Below the pieces are notes generated by a model. It was not told where the DNA came from and ran no database searches. It saw only the letters and a list, made by a program, of their open reading frames with translations. From Parabacteroides goldsteinii DSM 19448 = WAL 12034 (GTDB lineage: Bacteria > Bacteroidota > Bacteroidia > Bacteroidales > Tannerellaceae), in NCBI RefSeq assembly GCF_000969835.1, contig NZ_KQ033912.1, positions 1,288,538 through 1,352,537 on the forward strand: a stretch of DNA of 64,000 nucleotides, read 5' to 3'. The position numbers were made by a program, and so were the translations under genes. This document shows positions 1-10,900 of this stretch, one piece after another. How positions within the stretch are numbered: position 1 is the stretch's first letter; each line of letters starts with the position of its first letter.

Positions 1-32
1 CTTGTACATTTGGTATTAACGTAACATTTTAA
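1..32 (+). CDS. SusC/RagA-type TonB-dependent receptor, C-terminal tail only
   Basis: The window opens inside a gene. The frame beginning at base 3 reads C-T-F-G-I-N-V-T-F and then stops at 30-32. A short beta strand ending in phenylalanine is the usual last strand of an outer-membrane TonB-dependent barrel. The SusD gene starts 14 bases later, as expected for the susC-susD order. Only the last nine residues are visible, so the identification rests on the ending and the neighbour. Confidence 0.7.
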   Translation, partial: CTFGINVTF

Positions 33-46
33 ACAGCAGACAAATT

Positions 47-1531
47 ATGAGACTAAAATATAATATAATCGCAATTGCATTGCTTGGGGTCGGCTTTTCA
101 TCCTGTAATGATTTTCTCAATCAGAATCCGCAAACAGATTTGAGTGAAAATGATTTCTATAAAACGGCTGATGATTTTACTTCCGCCGTAAACGGGGCTT
201 ATTCAGCCTTGCAGGAATCTAATATATTCGGTAACTGGTATGTATTTGCGGAAATACCATCCGACAATACACGCAACCAATTATCCGGGTCGGTAACCAG
301 TCAGGATGAATTCGATAAATTCTACATCGACACGCAAAACAGCTATATTAAAGATTTCTGGACAGCCGCCTACCTGACTATAAACAGGACCAACACAGTG
401 CTGGGACGCATTGACGGTATCGATATCGATGCAAACCTGGCAGTCCGTTATAAACTGGAATGCAAATTTATCCGTTCCCTGATGTATTTCAATCTTGTAC
501 GGGTTTATGGTGACGTTCCGCTGGTATTAAAGGAAATAACAATCTCAGAAGCATATGATATCCTCCGCGAACCGAAAGACAATATATATAACCTTATCAT
601 CTCCGACCTGAAAGAAGCTGCAGAAGGTCTCCCTGACAGCTATCCGACAACAGATGACGGTCGCGCAACAAAAGGGGCAGCCAAAGCATTGTTGGGAGAA
701 ATCTATATGACACTGCATAAGTATTCAGAAGCCGAAAGCATTTTGGGAGAAATAATCAGCAGTGGCCGTTATTCTCTATTGGAGAATACAGCGGGAACTC
801 TCAACATTGACGGCTACAAAAATGTATTCAGTCCTGTCAACCATAACAACAAAGAAGGAATCTTTGAAATCCAATTCCTAAAAGGAGGATACGGCGAAGG
901 GTCGAACTTTGCCAACAATTTCGCACCTGAAAATTCCGGAACTAATGTTGTCACTGTCGGTAGTACCGGCGGAAACAATATTCCGGAAATGGATATTTAC
1001 AATGCTTACGAAGAAGGCGATCTTCGCAGAGATTTCTCCATGTCACTGGGATATTACGACAACCGAAAAAACGGAGAATGGATAGAATCACGTTATATCT
1101 GTAAGTTCATGGATGTTCCATATCAAAGTAACGATGCCAGCAACAACTATCCCGTATTCCGTTATGCAGACATACTTCTTATGTATGCCGAAGCATTAAA
1201 TCAGAACGGGAAAACGTCAGAAGCCTGTAAATACCTGAATATGACACGTCGCCGTGGCTTTGGCTATCAGACCACAGAAACAACACCCGTCGATCTCCAT
1301 ACTACGGATAAAGCTACATTCGCCCTGATGGTAGAACAGGAACGCAGAGTTGAACTGGCCTTCGAAAATCATCGGTGGTTTGACCTAATCCGTACAGGTC
1401 GTGCAGTTGAAGTCATGAAAGGCAAGGGATTTTCCTTGAATGAGACAAACCTGACCTGCCCAATACCGCAGAAACAAATAGATGTAAATCCAGATCTGAC
1501 ACAAAATCAATATATTATCGAACCCAGATAA
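47..1531 (+). CDS. SusD/RagB family glycan-binding outer-membrane lipoprotein
   Basis: A 494-residue protein with a lipoprotein signal peptide; the lipobox ends GFSSC, so Cys20 is the likely lipidated residue. The N-terminal NDFLNQNPQTDLSENDFY and the C-terminal EQERRVELAFENHRWFDLIRTG are family hallmarks (RagB/SusD). Members sit as a lid over the SusC barrel and capture oligosaccharides at the cell surface. The partner SusC ends 14 bases upstream. The following GH92 gene suggests that the substrate is a mannose-containing glycan such as an N-glycan or yeast mannan; that is inference from context. Confidence 0.93.
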   Translation: MRLKYNIIAIALLGVGFSSCNDFLNQNPQTDLSENDFYKTADDFTSAVNGAYSALQESNIFGNWYVFAEIPSDNTRNQLSGSVTSQDEFDKFYIDTQNSYIKDFWTAAYLTINRTNTVLGRIDGIDIDANLAVRYKLECKFIRSLMYFNLVRVYGDVPLVLKEITISEAYDILREPKDNIYNLIISDLKEAAEGLPDSYPTTDDGRATKGAAKALLGEIYMTLHKYSEAESILGEIISSGRYSLLENTAGTLNIDGYKNVFSPVNHNNKEGIFEIQFLKGGYGEGSNFANNFAPENSGTNVVTVGSTGGNNIPEMDIYNAYEEGDLRRDFSMSLGYYDNRKNGEWIESRYICKFMDVPYQSNDASNNYPVFRYADILLMYAEALNQNGKTSEACKYLNMTRRRGFGYQTTETTPVDLHTTDKATFALMVEQERRVELAFENHRWFDLIRTGRAVEVMKGKGFSLNETNLTCPIPQKQIDVNPDLTQNQYIIEPR

Positions 1532-1547
1532 TTGATTCCTTTGGGGT

Positions 1548-1584
1548 GTTCATTGGACTGGTTTTCTGCCAGAATCCAATGAAC
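1548..1584 (+). other. Intercistronic hairpin between susD and the GH92 gene
   Basis: A 10-base perfect inverted repeat (GTTCATTGGA / TCCAATGAAC) with an extra TGG/CCA pairing inside. No T-run follows, so it is not a classical terminator. It may stabilise the susCD transcript end or partly attenuate expression of the mannosidase gene. Confidence 0.5.
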
Positions 1585-1654
1585 ATCACCAGCTTATGTA
1601 ATAAGTAACAATTTATAATTAACTTTGTAATATTATTAAATAAAATAATACCGA

Positions 1655-3898
1655 ATGAAAGCCTGGACCGTCTTATTAAGTTTGTTGTGTTTATTCTCAT
1701 GCAGTCAACAAGAAAAGAATTTTGAGAAATATGTAAACCCGCTCATCGGTACGGATATCCGTATCGTACAGGGGAAGGATAAAAATTCAACAGAAGAACG
1801 TGGACAGATCATGCCGGCTGTAGGTGTACCTCACGGAATGACCAGCTGGGTAGCCCAGACACAAGCAACAGAGCAAAAATGTCTCCCTCCTTATTACTAT
1901 TTTCAGGATGCAATCCAGGGATTCCGTGCCAGCCATTGGATGAACGGCTCTTGCACACAGGATTACGGAAGTGTGACAATCATGCCCCTAAACAACAAGC
2001 TGGAAGTTGATCCCCAAAAACGGGCCTCAGCCTATAGCCATACAGAAGAGACTTCCACCCCATCTTATTACAACGTCTTACTAAAAGATTATAACATCCA
2101 AGCAGAAATCACCGGTCTGTCCCGCGCCGGAATTATGAGATTTGGTTTCCAACAGGATGGTGAGCATTACATCGTGATCGAACCGAACAGCGATGAAGGA
2201 AAAGCCTCTCTCCGGATCGACCCGGAAAAAAAAGAGATCACAGGATACAATCCGGTCCACCGCATCTACCAAGGACATGGAAAAGAAGCAGGTTTCAGCG
2301 GCCATTTTGTTATCCAATTGAACGAGGAATTTACCCGGTTCGGCATCGACAGTACCAGTCTGAATCATCCGGTTGCATGGATCAGGCTATCTTCTAGTAA
2401 AGCAGGAGATAAACTGATAAAAATAGGAACATCTTTCACCAGCATAGAGAATGCACGCAAAAATCTCCAAGCTGAAATTCCCGGTTGGGATTTCGAGGCC
2501 GTGCACAAGCAATCTTCTTCCATCTGGAATGAAGCACTGGGGCAGATGGCTGTAAAAGGAAAGAATGAAGAAGATAAGATCAAATTCTATTCGGCCTTGT
2601 ACAACGCACATTTCCTGCCGCGTGCCTTCAGCGACACAGACGGATCATACCCTAAATTTGACGGAGGCGAAAGAATCATGAAAATGGAACAAGGAACCTA
2701 CTATTGTGACTTTTCCCAATGGGATACTTACCGGGCCGTCCATCCCCTGTTTACCATACTCAATCCGTCACACAATGGCGATATGGTTCACTCGCTTGTG
2801 TTAAAAGGGCAACAAGGCGGCTGGCTACCGATTTTTCCATCCTGGAACAGTTATACGGCAGCCATGATCGGTGACCATTGCATCGCCATGATAGGGGATG
2901 CGATCATAAAGAACATACCGGGATTCGATTATGAGGAGGCATACGCACTAATGCGTAAAAATGCATTTGAAATGAATACTGATTCGGTCAGCTACCGGGA
3001 TGGCAAAGGACGCCGGGCTATGGAATCTTATCTGAAATATAACTATATTCCACTGGAGGACCCGGTCATGGAGGCATTTCATCGTCGAGAGCAGGTCTCA
3101 CGCACATTAGAATATGCATACGACGATTTTGTCCTTGCACAAGTGGCTAAAAAGCTGAACAAGACGGATGATTACAACGCCCTGATCAAACGCGCTGAAA
3201 ACTATCGGTATGTAATCGACCCGGAAACAGGTTATGCTCGTGGACGGTATACCGACGGTAGCTGGGCAGAACCGTTCGATCCGTTTGCTTTCACCCCGTT
3301 CATTTGTGAAGGGACTCCCTATCATTATACTTGGTATGTACCCCAAGATGTGTCTGGACTGATAGATCAGATGGGAGGCAAAGAGATATTTATCTCACGT
3401 CTGGATACATTCTTCGAAGGGGCCTATTACTGGCACGGTAATGAACCGGGACATCACATCGCCTATATGTATGCCTATGCCGGTGAACCCTGGAAAACAC
3501 AGAAATGGGTCCACAACATCATCAACCATGAATATTTTACAACTCCCGACGGACTTTCCGGAAATGACGACGCCGGACAGATGTCGGCGTGGCTGGTATT
3601 CAGTATGGTAGGTTTTTATCCGGTATGTCCGGGAATGCCTTATTATGTGATCGGAAGTCCGGCTTTTGAAGAATGCGTCATTACACTTGAAAACGGCAAA
3701 AAGTTCATTATTGAAGCAAAAGATATTTCCAGTGAGAATATCTATATCCAGTCGGCAAACCTCAACGGCAAACCATATGATAAAAGCTATATTCTGCACG
3801 AAGATATCATGAATGGAGGGAAACTTTCTTTTATAATGGGCAATACTCCCAATAAAGAATGGGCATCCTCCCCCGCCTCTCTGCCGCCAAGTATGTAA
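1655..3898 (+). CDS. GH92 family alpha-mannosidase, lipoprotein
   Basis: A 747-residue protein with a lipoprotein signal (lipobox LFSC, Cys16), so it is probably anchored in the periplasm or at the surface. Family GH92 enzymes are calcium-dependent exo-acting alpha-mannosidases. The N-terminal beta-sandwich starts with YVNPLIGTD. The C-terminal catalytic barrel carries GNEPGHHIAYMYAYAG and GLSGNDDAGQMSAW; the NDD and GQMSAW blocks are the conserved catalytic and metal-binding region. Length matches the family. It follows susD by 123 bases. Linkage specificity (alpha-1,2, -1,3 or -1,4) cannot be read from the sequence. Confidence 0.93.
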   Translation: MKAWTVLLSLLCLFSCSQQEKNFEKYVNPLIGTDIRIVQGKDKNSTEERGQIMPAVGVPHGMTSWVAQTQATEQKCLPPYYYFQDAIQGFRASHWMNGSCTQDYGSVTIMPLNNKLEVDPQKRASAYSHTEETSTPSYYNVLLKDYNIQAEITGLSRAGIMRFGFQQDGEHYIVIEPNSDEGKASLRIDPEKKEITGYNPVHRIYQGHGKEAGFSGHFVIQLNEEFTRFGIDSTSLNHPVAWIRLSSSKAGDKLIKIGTSFTSIENARKNLQAEIPGWDFEAVHKQSSSIWNEALGQMAVKGKNEEDKIKFYSALYNAHFLPRAFSDTDGSYPKFDGGERIMKMEQGTYYCDFSQWDTYRAVHPLFTILNPSHNGDMVHSLVLKGQQGGWLPIFPSWNSYTAAMIGDHCIAMIGDAIIKNIPGFDYEEAYALMRKNAFEMNTDSVSYRDGKGRRAMESYLKYNYIPLEDPVMEAFHRREQVSRTLEYAYDDFVLAQVAKKLNKTDDYNALIKRAENYRYVIDPETGYARGRYTDGSWAEPFDPFAFTPFICEGTPYHYTWYVPQDVSGLIDQMGGKEIFISRLDTFFEGAYYWHGNEPGHHIAYMYAYAGEPWKTQKWVHNIINHEYFTTPDGLSGNDDAGQMSAWLVFSMVGFYPVCPGMPYYVIGSPAFEECVITLENGKKFIIEAKDISSENIYIQSANLNGKPYDKSYILHEDIMNGGKLSFIMGNTPNKEWASSPASLPPSM

Positions 3899-3934
3899 AA
3901 CAGCTTGAATGACACAGTAGTATTACCTCTCCAG

Positions 3935-4011
3935 CACAATAGTGCTACCTATAGTGATACAATAGTCCTATAATAAGTAACACTATTGTGTTAAATAAAT
4001 GACAGTATTGT
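3935..4011. promoter_or_regulatory. Cluster of ACAATAGT boxes upstream of the ECF sigma gene
   Basis: Four related boxes occur within 80 bases: CACAATAGTG at 3935, ACAATAGTC at 3959, CACTATTGTG at 3981 (the exact inverse of the first) and ACAGTATTGT at 4002. They end about 30 bases before the sigma gene start, a place suited to an operator. The binding protein is unknown. Confidence 0.45.
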
Positions 4012-4039
4012 ATAAATATTATTATATTTACAACCTGTT

Positions 4040-4621
4040 ATGCCTAGGGAGGATATGGAGAATACAACAGATTTAAAAGCATTCAATCAACTATTTACTG
4101 ATTATCAAGGCCGATTTATCCGCTTTGCGAATACGTATGTAAGAGATGTTGCTGTCGCCGAAGATTTTACGATCGAAGCACTGATGTATTACTGGGAAAA
4201 CCGCCATTCACTGGAAGAGGATTCGAATGTACCGGCCTATATTCTTACCGTCATAAAAAACAAATGTCTCAATTACCTTCAGCATCTTCAGGTAAGGGAA
4301 GATGTGAACGAACAATTACTGAATCATGCCGAATGGGAGTTGAATACCCGTATATCTACTTTGGAGGCCTGTGATCCAGGCGAACTATTCACAGCCGAAG
4401 CACAGGAAATAGTAAATAAAACCCTGGCCGGTTTACCGGAACAGACCAGGGCTGTATTTATTATGAGCCGTTACGAAAACAAATCTCATAAAGATATTGC
4501 AGAAACATTAGGAATAACCACCAAAGGTGTCGAGTATCACATTTCCAAAGCCTTGAAAAAGCTACATACCAGTCTGAAAGATTATTACCCGGTCTTTCTG
4601 TATTTATTTTATATCAATTAA
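4040..4621 (+). CDS. RNA polymerase ECF-type sigma factor
   Basis: A 193-residue sigma-70 family protein. Region 2 is seen in residues about 12-75 (QLFTDYQGRFIRFA, then VAEDFTIEALMYYWENR) and region 4 in about 130-180 (LPEQTRAVFIMSRYENKSHKDIAETLGITTKGVEYHISKALKKL). Bacteroidetes ECF factors of this class usually act with a FecR anti-sigma to control SusC/SusD loci. No fecR lies beside it on the same strand, so its partner is missing from the immediate neighbourhood. A second ATG (Met6) could be the true start. It converges on the phosphodiesterase gene with only eight bases between the stops. Confidence 0.92.
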   Translation: MPREDMENTTDLKAFNQLFTDYQGRFIRFANTYVRDVAVAEDFTIEALMYYWENRHSLEEDSNVPAYILTVIKNKCLNYLQHLQVREDVNEQLLNHAEWELNTRISTLEACDPGELFTAEAQEIVNKTLAGLPEQTRAVFIMSRYENKSHKDIAETLGITTKGVEYHISKALKKLHTSLKDYYPVFLYLFYIN

Positions 4622-4629
4622 AAACAAGT

Positions 4630-6309
4630 TTAATTTGCTTTCCTGAATAACTTATCTGCCGGTATAATCTGCTTGGGAATACCCGGACCTTTATAGAATG
4701 CATCAATCCAAAAACCACCTCCATTATTAAAGAATTCGACAGTCAGGATATGACGTCCCTCAGTTAACTCTATACTACCTTCTTTTTCTATTACACCATG
4801 TCCACCATCGTTATCTACGACTTTTTGACCATCAACATATAATTTACTTCCATCATCCGATTGAAGATAAAAACTATATTTTCCAATCTTATCAATCTGT
4901 AAATAAGTCGTATAAACCAAACCAAAAGTAGGACGCTCCCCTGGTATCAACAACTTCTGTATCTGTTCTGTATCTGCCTGTATTTCATCTGTGACCCATT
5001 GGCTCACTACTTTTTCATTCTTAAAGATCGGCAAAACACTCCAGTTTTTGCCCCGATAGAAAGAAACGTTAATCCCATTATCCGGATTCTTCTTCAAGAT
5101 ACGGAAATAACCATCTGAGATCAGACTTTCATTACCACCGTCACTATATGATTTTGCCCTGACCACTGTTGTTTTGTTCAGATTAAAAGGAGTTTCATAT
5201 AAGGTAGATTGTTTTGTTGGCATAGAACCGTCTAATGTATAATACACTCTATCACCGGCATTGTAAGGTTCGATAACCACTTCCACATCCTTATCGATAA
5301 ATAAACCTCCGGCTTGCGCAAACAGATGTCGTCCCCCATTAATCAACGGCCCATAAGACAGTTTTTTTACGATAACCGGATCCGGCTTACTCTCAAAACC
5401 TTCAAAAGCAGTCTTCATCGGACGTCCGGTCCATGCATACGGAGCTTCCAAACCTAATGCAAATACAATTGTCGGCCCTACATCGTACATATATGTTTGT
5501 TCTTGTATCTCATATCCTTTCTTGATACCTTTTCCATACAAAATAAAAGGAACAGTCATTTCCTCCCAAGATTGTCCGCCATGTCCATAACCGATACCAC
5601 CATGATCGGCTACGACCATGACCACAGATTCATTTTCTATTCCGGCGTCTTTCACTGCCTGCAAAACCATCCCGACACATTTATCTGCATTATGGATACT
5701 TTCCAGGTATTTTTCTGTCATATGCCCGTATGCATGCCCGTAATGATCCACATCATCCAACTGGGTAAATGTAAACGCGGGTTTCTCTGTACGGATATAC
5801 TCTGCTAACGCTTCGGCCGTTTTTATTTCCGTTTCATAAGACTTATCAACGGTTGCGACATTCTTCTCAAACAAACGTCCGAAACCACTCCAATGGTAAA
5901 TCATTCCTATTTTAGCATCCGGCAGTTGTTTATGGACTACATTTACAACTGTCGGGAAAATGCCATACTCAGTTATACCAACCGGTTTTACTGAGTAATT
6001 ATCAGGCTCCCAATCGTTGGAAGTAACTCCATGAACCTCTACACCGGCACCTGCCAACATGGAAGCCCAGTTTGATGAGCTACTCGAAGGAATTACAGTC
6101 CGTACACTACGACAGACTGCTCCATTTTTTATCATATAGTCCATATTCGGGGTATTGGCTTTCTCCAAACCTTGCGTACTCATTGCATCGATACCTACTA
6201 CAAAAATATGTTTGATACCTGTTGGTGTCCTATCATTTCCTTGCCGACAAGCAAACAGAAATAGGGAAGCACACAACAATATAACTATTTTATTCAATCT
6301 ATTTTCCAT
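4630..6309 (-). CDS. Secreted alkaline-phosphatase-superfamily phosphodiesterase with PA14 domain
   Basis: A 559-residue lipoprotein (lipobox LFAC, Cys21). Residues about 33-300 form a type I phosphodiesterase/nucleotide pyrophosphatase domain: the metal-binding aspartate in VVGIDAM, a serine-rich nucleophile loop (IPSSSSSNWASML), LDDVDHYGHAYGH and VVADHGGIGYGHGG, which supply the two-metal ligands. A middle segment (VYYTLDGSMPTKQSTLYETP) resembles the chitobiase C-terminal domain. The C-terminus is a PA14 domain (YSFYLQSDDGSKLYVDG), which often binds glycans. It is the last gene of the sigma/FecR/SusC/SusD locus, 11 bases after susD. The probable job is cleavage of a phosphodiester or phosphate on an imported glycan; the substrate is unknown. 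Confidence 0.85.
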   Translation of the reverse strand: MENRLNKIVILLCASLFLFACRQGNDRTPTGIKHIFVVGIDAMSTQGLEKANTPNMDYMIKNGAVCRSVRTVIPSSSSSNWASMLAGAGVEVHGVTSNDWEPDNYSVKPVGITEYGIFPTVVNVVHKQLPDAKIGMIYHWSGFGRLFEKNVATVDKSYETEIKTAEALAEYIRTEKPAFTFTQLDDVDHYGHAYGHMTEKYLESIHNADKCVGMVLQAVKDAGIENESVVMVVADHGGIGYGHGGQSWEEMTVPFILYGKGIKKGYEIQEQTYMYDVGPTIVFALGLEAPYAWTGRPMKTAFEGFESKPDPVIVKKLSYGPLINGGRHLFAQAGGLFIDKDVEVVIEPYNAGDRVYYTLDGSMPTKQSTLYETPFNLNKTTVVRAKSYSDGGNESLISDGYFRILKKNPDNGINVSFYRGKNWSVLPIFKNEKVVSQWVTDEIQADTEQIQKLLIPGERPTFGLVYTTYLQIDKIGKYSFYLQSDDGSKLYVDGQKVVDNDGGHGVIEKEGSIELTEGRHILTVEFFNNGGGFWIDAFYKGPGIPKQIIPADKLFRKAN

Positions 6310-6320
6310 TTTATTTTTGT

Positions 6321-7895
6321 TTATTTATTCCACCACACCCTTGTCAATAAATTATCTGCGCCTTGACGACCAACAGCTATCTGATATTGATCGACATTAT
6401 AAACCTGCTCGTTCTGAGGATAAGGAATACGACGAGGCCATTCATTTATATTACTCGAAGAGGGTAATCCATTCGGAGGTATCACAGATATTTCTTTTGG
6501 GAAACCGGTCCGTCGCCATTCCGACCAACCTTCAATACCACATAAATATAAAGCAATCCATTTCTGAACTCCTATCTTTTCCAACTTTTCAGCCTGTGTC
6601 CCGGTATAAGCCACTTTTTCCTGTTCATAATAAGCGGGATCAGGAATCACATCGGCAGCTTCGAATACCTCTGTCGGAGGATTTGTCATCGACTTCATCT
6701 CTATGAAATTTGCAGGAATTCGGCTTGCCCAGTAATCAAAACTAGCAATAATACCGTTTTTATAGTAAGTACCGGCATCTCCCACAGAGATAATCCCTTT
6801 CTCGCGAGCTTCTGCCAGATTGAATTGTACTTCTGCATAAGTTAATAAAATTCCCTGGGCCACTGTTGGCGATGCATATTTTACATCGATTTTCTGTGGA
6901 ACAAAAATATAGCCTTTGCGGGAATTGTAACTGTCCCCACCATTATAGGCAGACTCGTCCGCATCACGGATACAATTAGGTACAGCTGCATAAATAAATT
7001 CGCCATCCTCCACTCCTTTCACCGTCGGACTGAAATATACTTTCATACGCGGATCATTCATTGCCTTGAAGTGCATTCCTATAGTCGTCGACATAAACTC
7101 CGTCCCATCATATTTTTCCTGGGATGCTGTATAGAGCGGCGACCAACTGCTCTGCTGATCATCCGAATAAGAGAATAAAGCATTGTCATCATTATTCGTC
7201 ATCAGCGGATATTTATCCGACTGGTTCAACATTGCCATGATCCTTGATGAGACATCGGTTTTACCGGATATACGCATCAACAAACGAAGTCTCAAGCTAT
7301 TTGCAAATTTACGCCACTTCAAAACATCTCCTCCATAAAGATTATCGTACGAACCGATATCTTCGACACTACTCTGACTCAGCAAGTCATTCGCTTTTTC
7401 CAGTTGAACCAGCAAATCCGCATAAATATCTTCCTGCGTATCATAACGAGGGGTAAACATCTCATCCGTTTTTCCTTTTAAAGCTTCTGAGTAAGGAAAA
7501 TCTCCAAAAGCATCCGTCATTTGCTGGAACATGAAAGATTTTATGATAAGTCCCATACCTTGAATATGAGGTTGGTTCTGTTCTTCTGCCAGATTAATCA
7601 TATCCTGCACATCTCGTCCATCATAATAAAATTCCTTAGTCTGTGTATTATTAAATGCATCATTAAACATACTGACATATTGATCCACATAATAATCGCC
7701 CAAAACCGCAGCTGTTCCTCTTGATAAAGCCAGATAAGAGATATTCTTTATTACTCCTCCCAGCAATAACTTCGGTTGATCGATCTTATCCGGTCTATCC
7801 GGATTCGTATTGATCTCTTCAAAATTATGGGTACAACCAATAAAAGTTAAAACGATTAGACCTGTTACCCATATTAATTTATTTATTTTCTTCAT
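6321..7895 (-). CDS. SusD-like outer-membrane lipoprotein (SusD/RagB family)
   Basis: A 524-residue lipoprotein (lipobox FIGC, Cys21) beginning with THNFEEINTNPD, a typical start of the SusD-like group that ends in short C-terminal loops. Internal blocks such as LLTYAEVQFNLAEAREKG and LCGIEGWSEWRRTGFP match the TPR-like fold and C-terminal region of the family. It lies 20 bases downstream of its SusC partner and upstream of the phosphodiesterase, so the three probably form one transcript. Confidence 0.9.
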   Translation of the reverse strand: MKKINKLIWVTGLIVLTFIGCTHNFEEINTNPDRPDKIDQPKLLLGGVIKNISYLALSRGTAAVLGDYYVDQYVSMFNDAFNNTQTKEFYYDGRDVQDMINLAEEQNQPHIQGMGLIIKSFMFQQMTDAFGDFPYSEALKGKTDEMFTPRYDTQEDIYADLLVQLEKANDLLSQSSVEDIGSYDNLYGGDVLKWRKFANSLRLRLLMRISGKTDVSSRIMAMLNQSDKYPLMTNNDDNALFSYSDDQQSSWSPLYTASQEKYDGTEFMSTTIGMHFKAMNDPRMKVYFSPTVKGVEDGEFIYAAVPNCIRDADESAYNGGDSYNSRKGYIFVPQKIDVKYASPTVAQGILLTYAEVQFNLAEAREKGIISVGDAGTYYKNGIIASFDYWASRIPANFIEMKSMTNPPTEVFEAADVIPDPAYYEQEKVAYTGTQAEKLEKIGVQKWIALYLCGIEGWSEWRRTGFPKEISVIPPNGLPSSSNINEWPRRIPYPQNEQVYNVDQYQIAVGRQGADNLLTRVWWNK

Positions 7896-7915
7896 ACGAT
7901 TCGTAGATTTAAAGG

Positions 7916-10900
7916 TTAGAAACTGACATTTACCTGAAAACCAAGACTCTTTGATGCTGGTACGGAAAATGCATCGATACCCAGATTCAGGTTATCCATT
8001 CCGCCACTCTCAGGATCCACATGAGGATTTTTTGTCCATAAGAACAAATCACGACCTACAAATGCGACATTGATATTCTGCAGATAAATTTTTCTGGCCC
8101 ATTTAGCCGGTAGAGAGTAACCGACCCGTAATTCACGAAGTTTCACAAAAGAAGCATCTGTCAACTGCGCCTCGGAAATATGATCATATTTTGTTTTTAT
8201 GAAGCGCCGTGCATCGTTTCCTACTATACCTTGGCTGAATGTTCCATCAAAGATCTGCAGATTTTGTTGATATTCGCCGTCAACCATAATAGCTCCTTCC
8301 CTGTAATAAAGACCTTCATATTCTTTTCCCGGTTCACGGGTACCGCGTCCCTCTAAAGATTCAATTGTCATACCGGCTCCCACGAACTTATTCAATGTTC
8401 TGGATATGAAATAACCGCCCTGACGAATATCGAACAACACATTAATACTGAATCCTTTGAATGATAATCCGGTATGTACACCCGCCGTCCAGTCCGGATT
8501 TACATTACCCAGATACACATCACTCTCCGCGACATATTGACCGGAACTATTCAGAATTGGTTGTCCTTTTAACGGACCTTCTTCTACGCGTTGATAAGCT
8601 GTACCATACAACTGCCCCATTCTTTCACCTACACGGGCAACCACTTTGGCATCTTCCAGGTTTTGGTTGGTCAGAATCAACTCTTCCATTCCCTCAGCCA
8701 AATAGAGCACATTCGTTCTCGAACGGGAGAAATTGAACCCGATATCCCATTTAAAACTGTTAGCTAATTGAATGGGCGTAGCATTCACCATCAGTTCGAA
8801 ACCTTTATTTTCCGTCTTGCCGGAATTGATCTTTCTGCTACCATAACCGGAAGTTAAAGCATTCTGTAAACTGATGATCTGATCTTTTGTTTTTGTATTA
8901 TAATAGCTGAAATCTATACTCAACCGATTCTTAAAGAAGTTCAGTTCTGCCCCTATTTCCCAAGTATCTGACATCGCAGGTTTTAATCCACTGTTAAGTA
9001 AATCTGGAGAATTCTGCAACATGGGTATCCCATTCCAATAACCACCCAACGAATAGGTATTGAGTAAACTGTACGGATCTGTATCATTACCTACAGAAGC
9101 ATAACTACCTCTTAATTTTGCATAGCTGATAACAGGTGGTAATTTGAACATTTCACTGAATAAAGCACTTAATGTTACCGACGGATAAAAATAAGAATTC
9201 GTAGATTCAGGTAATGTACTCGACCAATCGTTACGACCGGTAAACTCAGCGAACAGCATACGTTTATAATCCAACAACACACTGCCGAATAAACTATTCA
9301 CAATTTTTTTACTGGTTGAATTAGTGACCGACGGTTTTTCTTTTGCATTAGCGAAAGAGTAAATATTAGGTACTACCAGACTGTTCGTCTCACCGGTCAT
9401 TGCTTTACTGAACTGTTCCATCCGATTTCCGCCAAAGTTTGCTGTCAGTCCGAATATCTTTCCTAAATCCGGATTATAGCTTACCAGAAAGTCGAAGTTA
9501 TTTTCCTGATAGTTGGTTGTTCCCTGCCTGAAATAACCGTTTCCTCCATTCTTATAGTAACTCTCATTGCGGGTAGATGTCCCCCAACTATTATCAGAAC
9601 CACCACGTAACATGACTGTTACCCCTTCAACGGGCTTTATGTTCACTGCCAACTTTCCAAAGAAACGGTTCATATCATCCTGTGTAGTCATCTCATGCAT
9701 GACAAAATAGAGATTGTTATAGGAAGCCATATTCTGGAACTGACGGGTTCCTTCCAATCCCCCCCTTTGCCAGTATTCTTTCAAACTGTTAATATTATGG
9801 CTTAGGGGCATCCAACAAAAAAAGTAAATAGGAGAAATACCTCCATACCCTAGATTAGGGACATTGGAACGTTTGGTTTTCGTATAATTGGCTACGACAT
9901 CCACACTGATCCATTTATTCAGATCAATCGAATTGTTCAGATTGAACACGTGCCTGTTTATATCATTATTCGGAGTCAGACCTTCCTGCTTCGTATTCGT
10001 ATAGGAAACACGGAAATTTAATCTGTTCACACTGTTACTCAATGCCACATTATTAATACGTGTACTACCATGATCAAAGAAGTCACGCATATTATCCGGA
10101 TGCCCTATCCACTCGCTTGGTATAGCTTCACCTCGAATTTCAGGGGGTAAATAAGTATCGCCGGCACGATAACCGTTTGTCGTAGGGGAATCGAATTGTA
10201 CCATTTTCTGTCCCATGAAACGAGGTCCCCAACTCTCATCATAATTATCATTCAATCCGGAAGGATAATAACCACTGGAGCTACCGAAGTTTCCTCCTTC
10301 ATAAATACCGTCTTTACCCTGGCCGAATTGATCCTGCAATTGCGGTAAAATCAGCGGAGTTTCCCTGGAGAATGTTCCACTATAAGAAACTCCCAGTCCA
10401 TTCGCTTTTTTACCGGTCTTTGTTGTAATAATGATAGCACCGTTAGCCGCTCTTGAACCATATAAAGCAGAAGCAGCCGCCCCTTTCAAAACGTTCATAC
10501 TCTCAATATCGTTCGAACTCAGTTCATTGATTCCTGCACTACCGGTCTGCGAACCGGCCCCTGAACCGATAGGAATACCATCTATCACAAATAATGGGGA
10601 AGAAGGACCGGAACTCAATGCCCTGTCACCACGAATAGAAATACGGCTACCTCCACCGACTACAGCTCCCGAATTAATATTCAAACCAGCCACCTTTCCG
10701 CTCAGCATGCTGACCAGGTTACTGTTCGGGTTATCTAAGGCTTCCGACTTTATCTGCTGGGTAGCATAACCCAACCCTTTCTTTTCGCGGGTAATACCTA
10801 AAGCTGTAACCACCACTTCATTCAATGTTTCCACATTTTCGGACAAGACAACCTTGTAATTCGAATCCTTGCCTATCGGGAGTATTTTATCCACATACCC

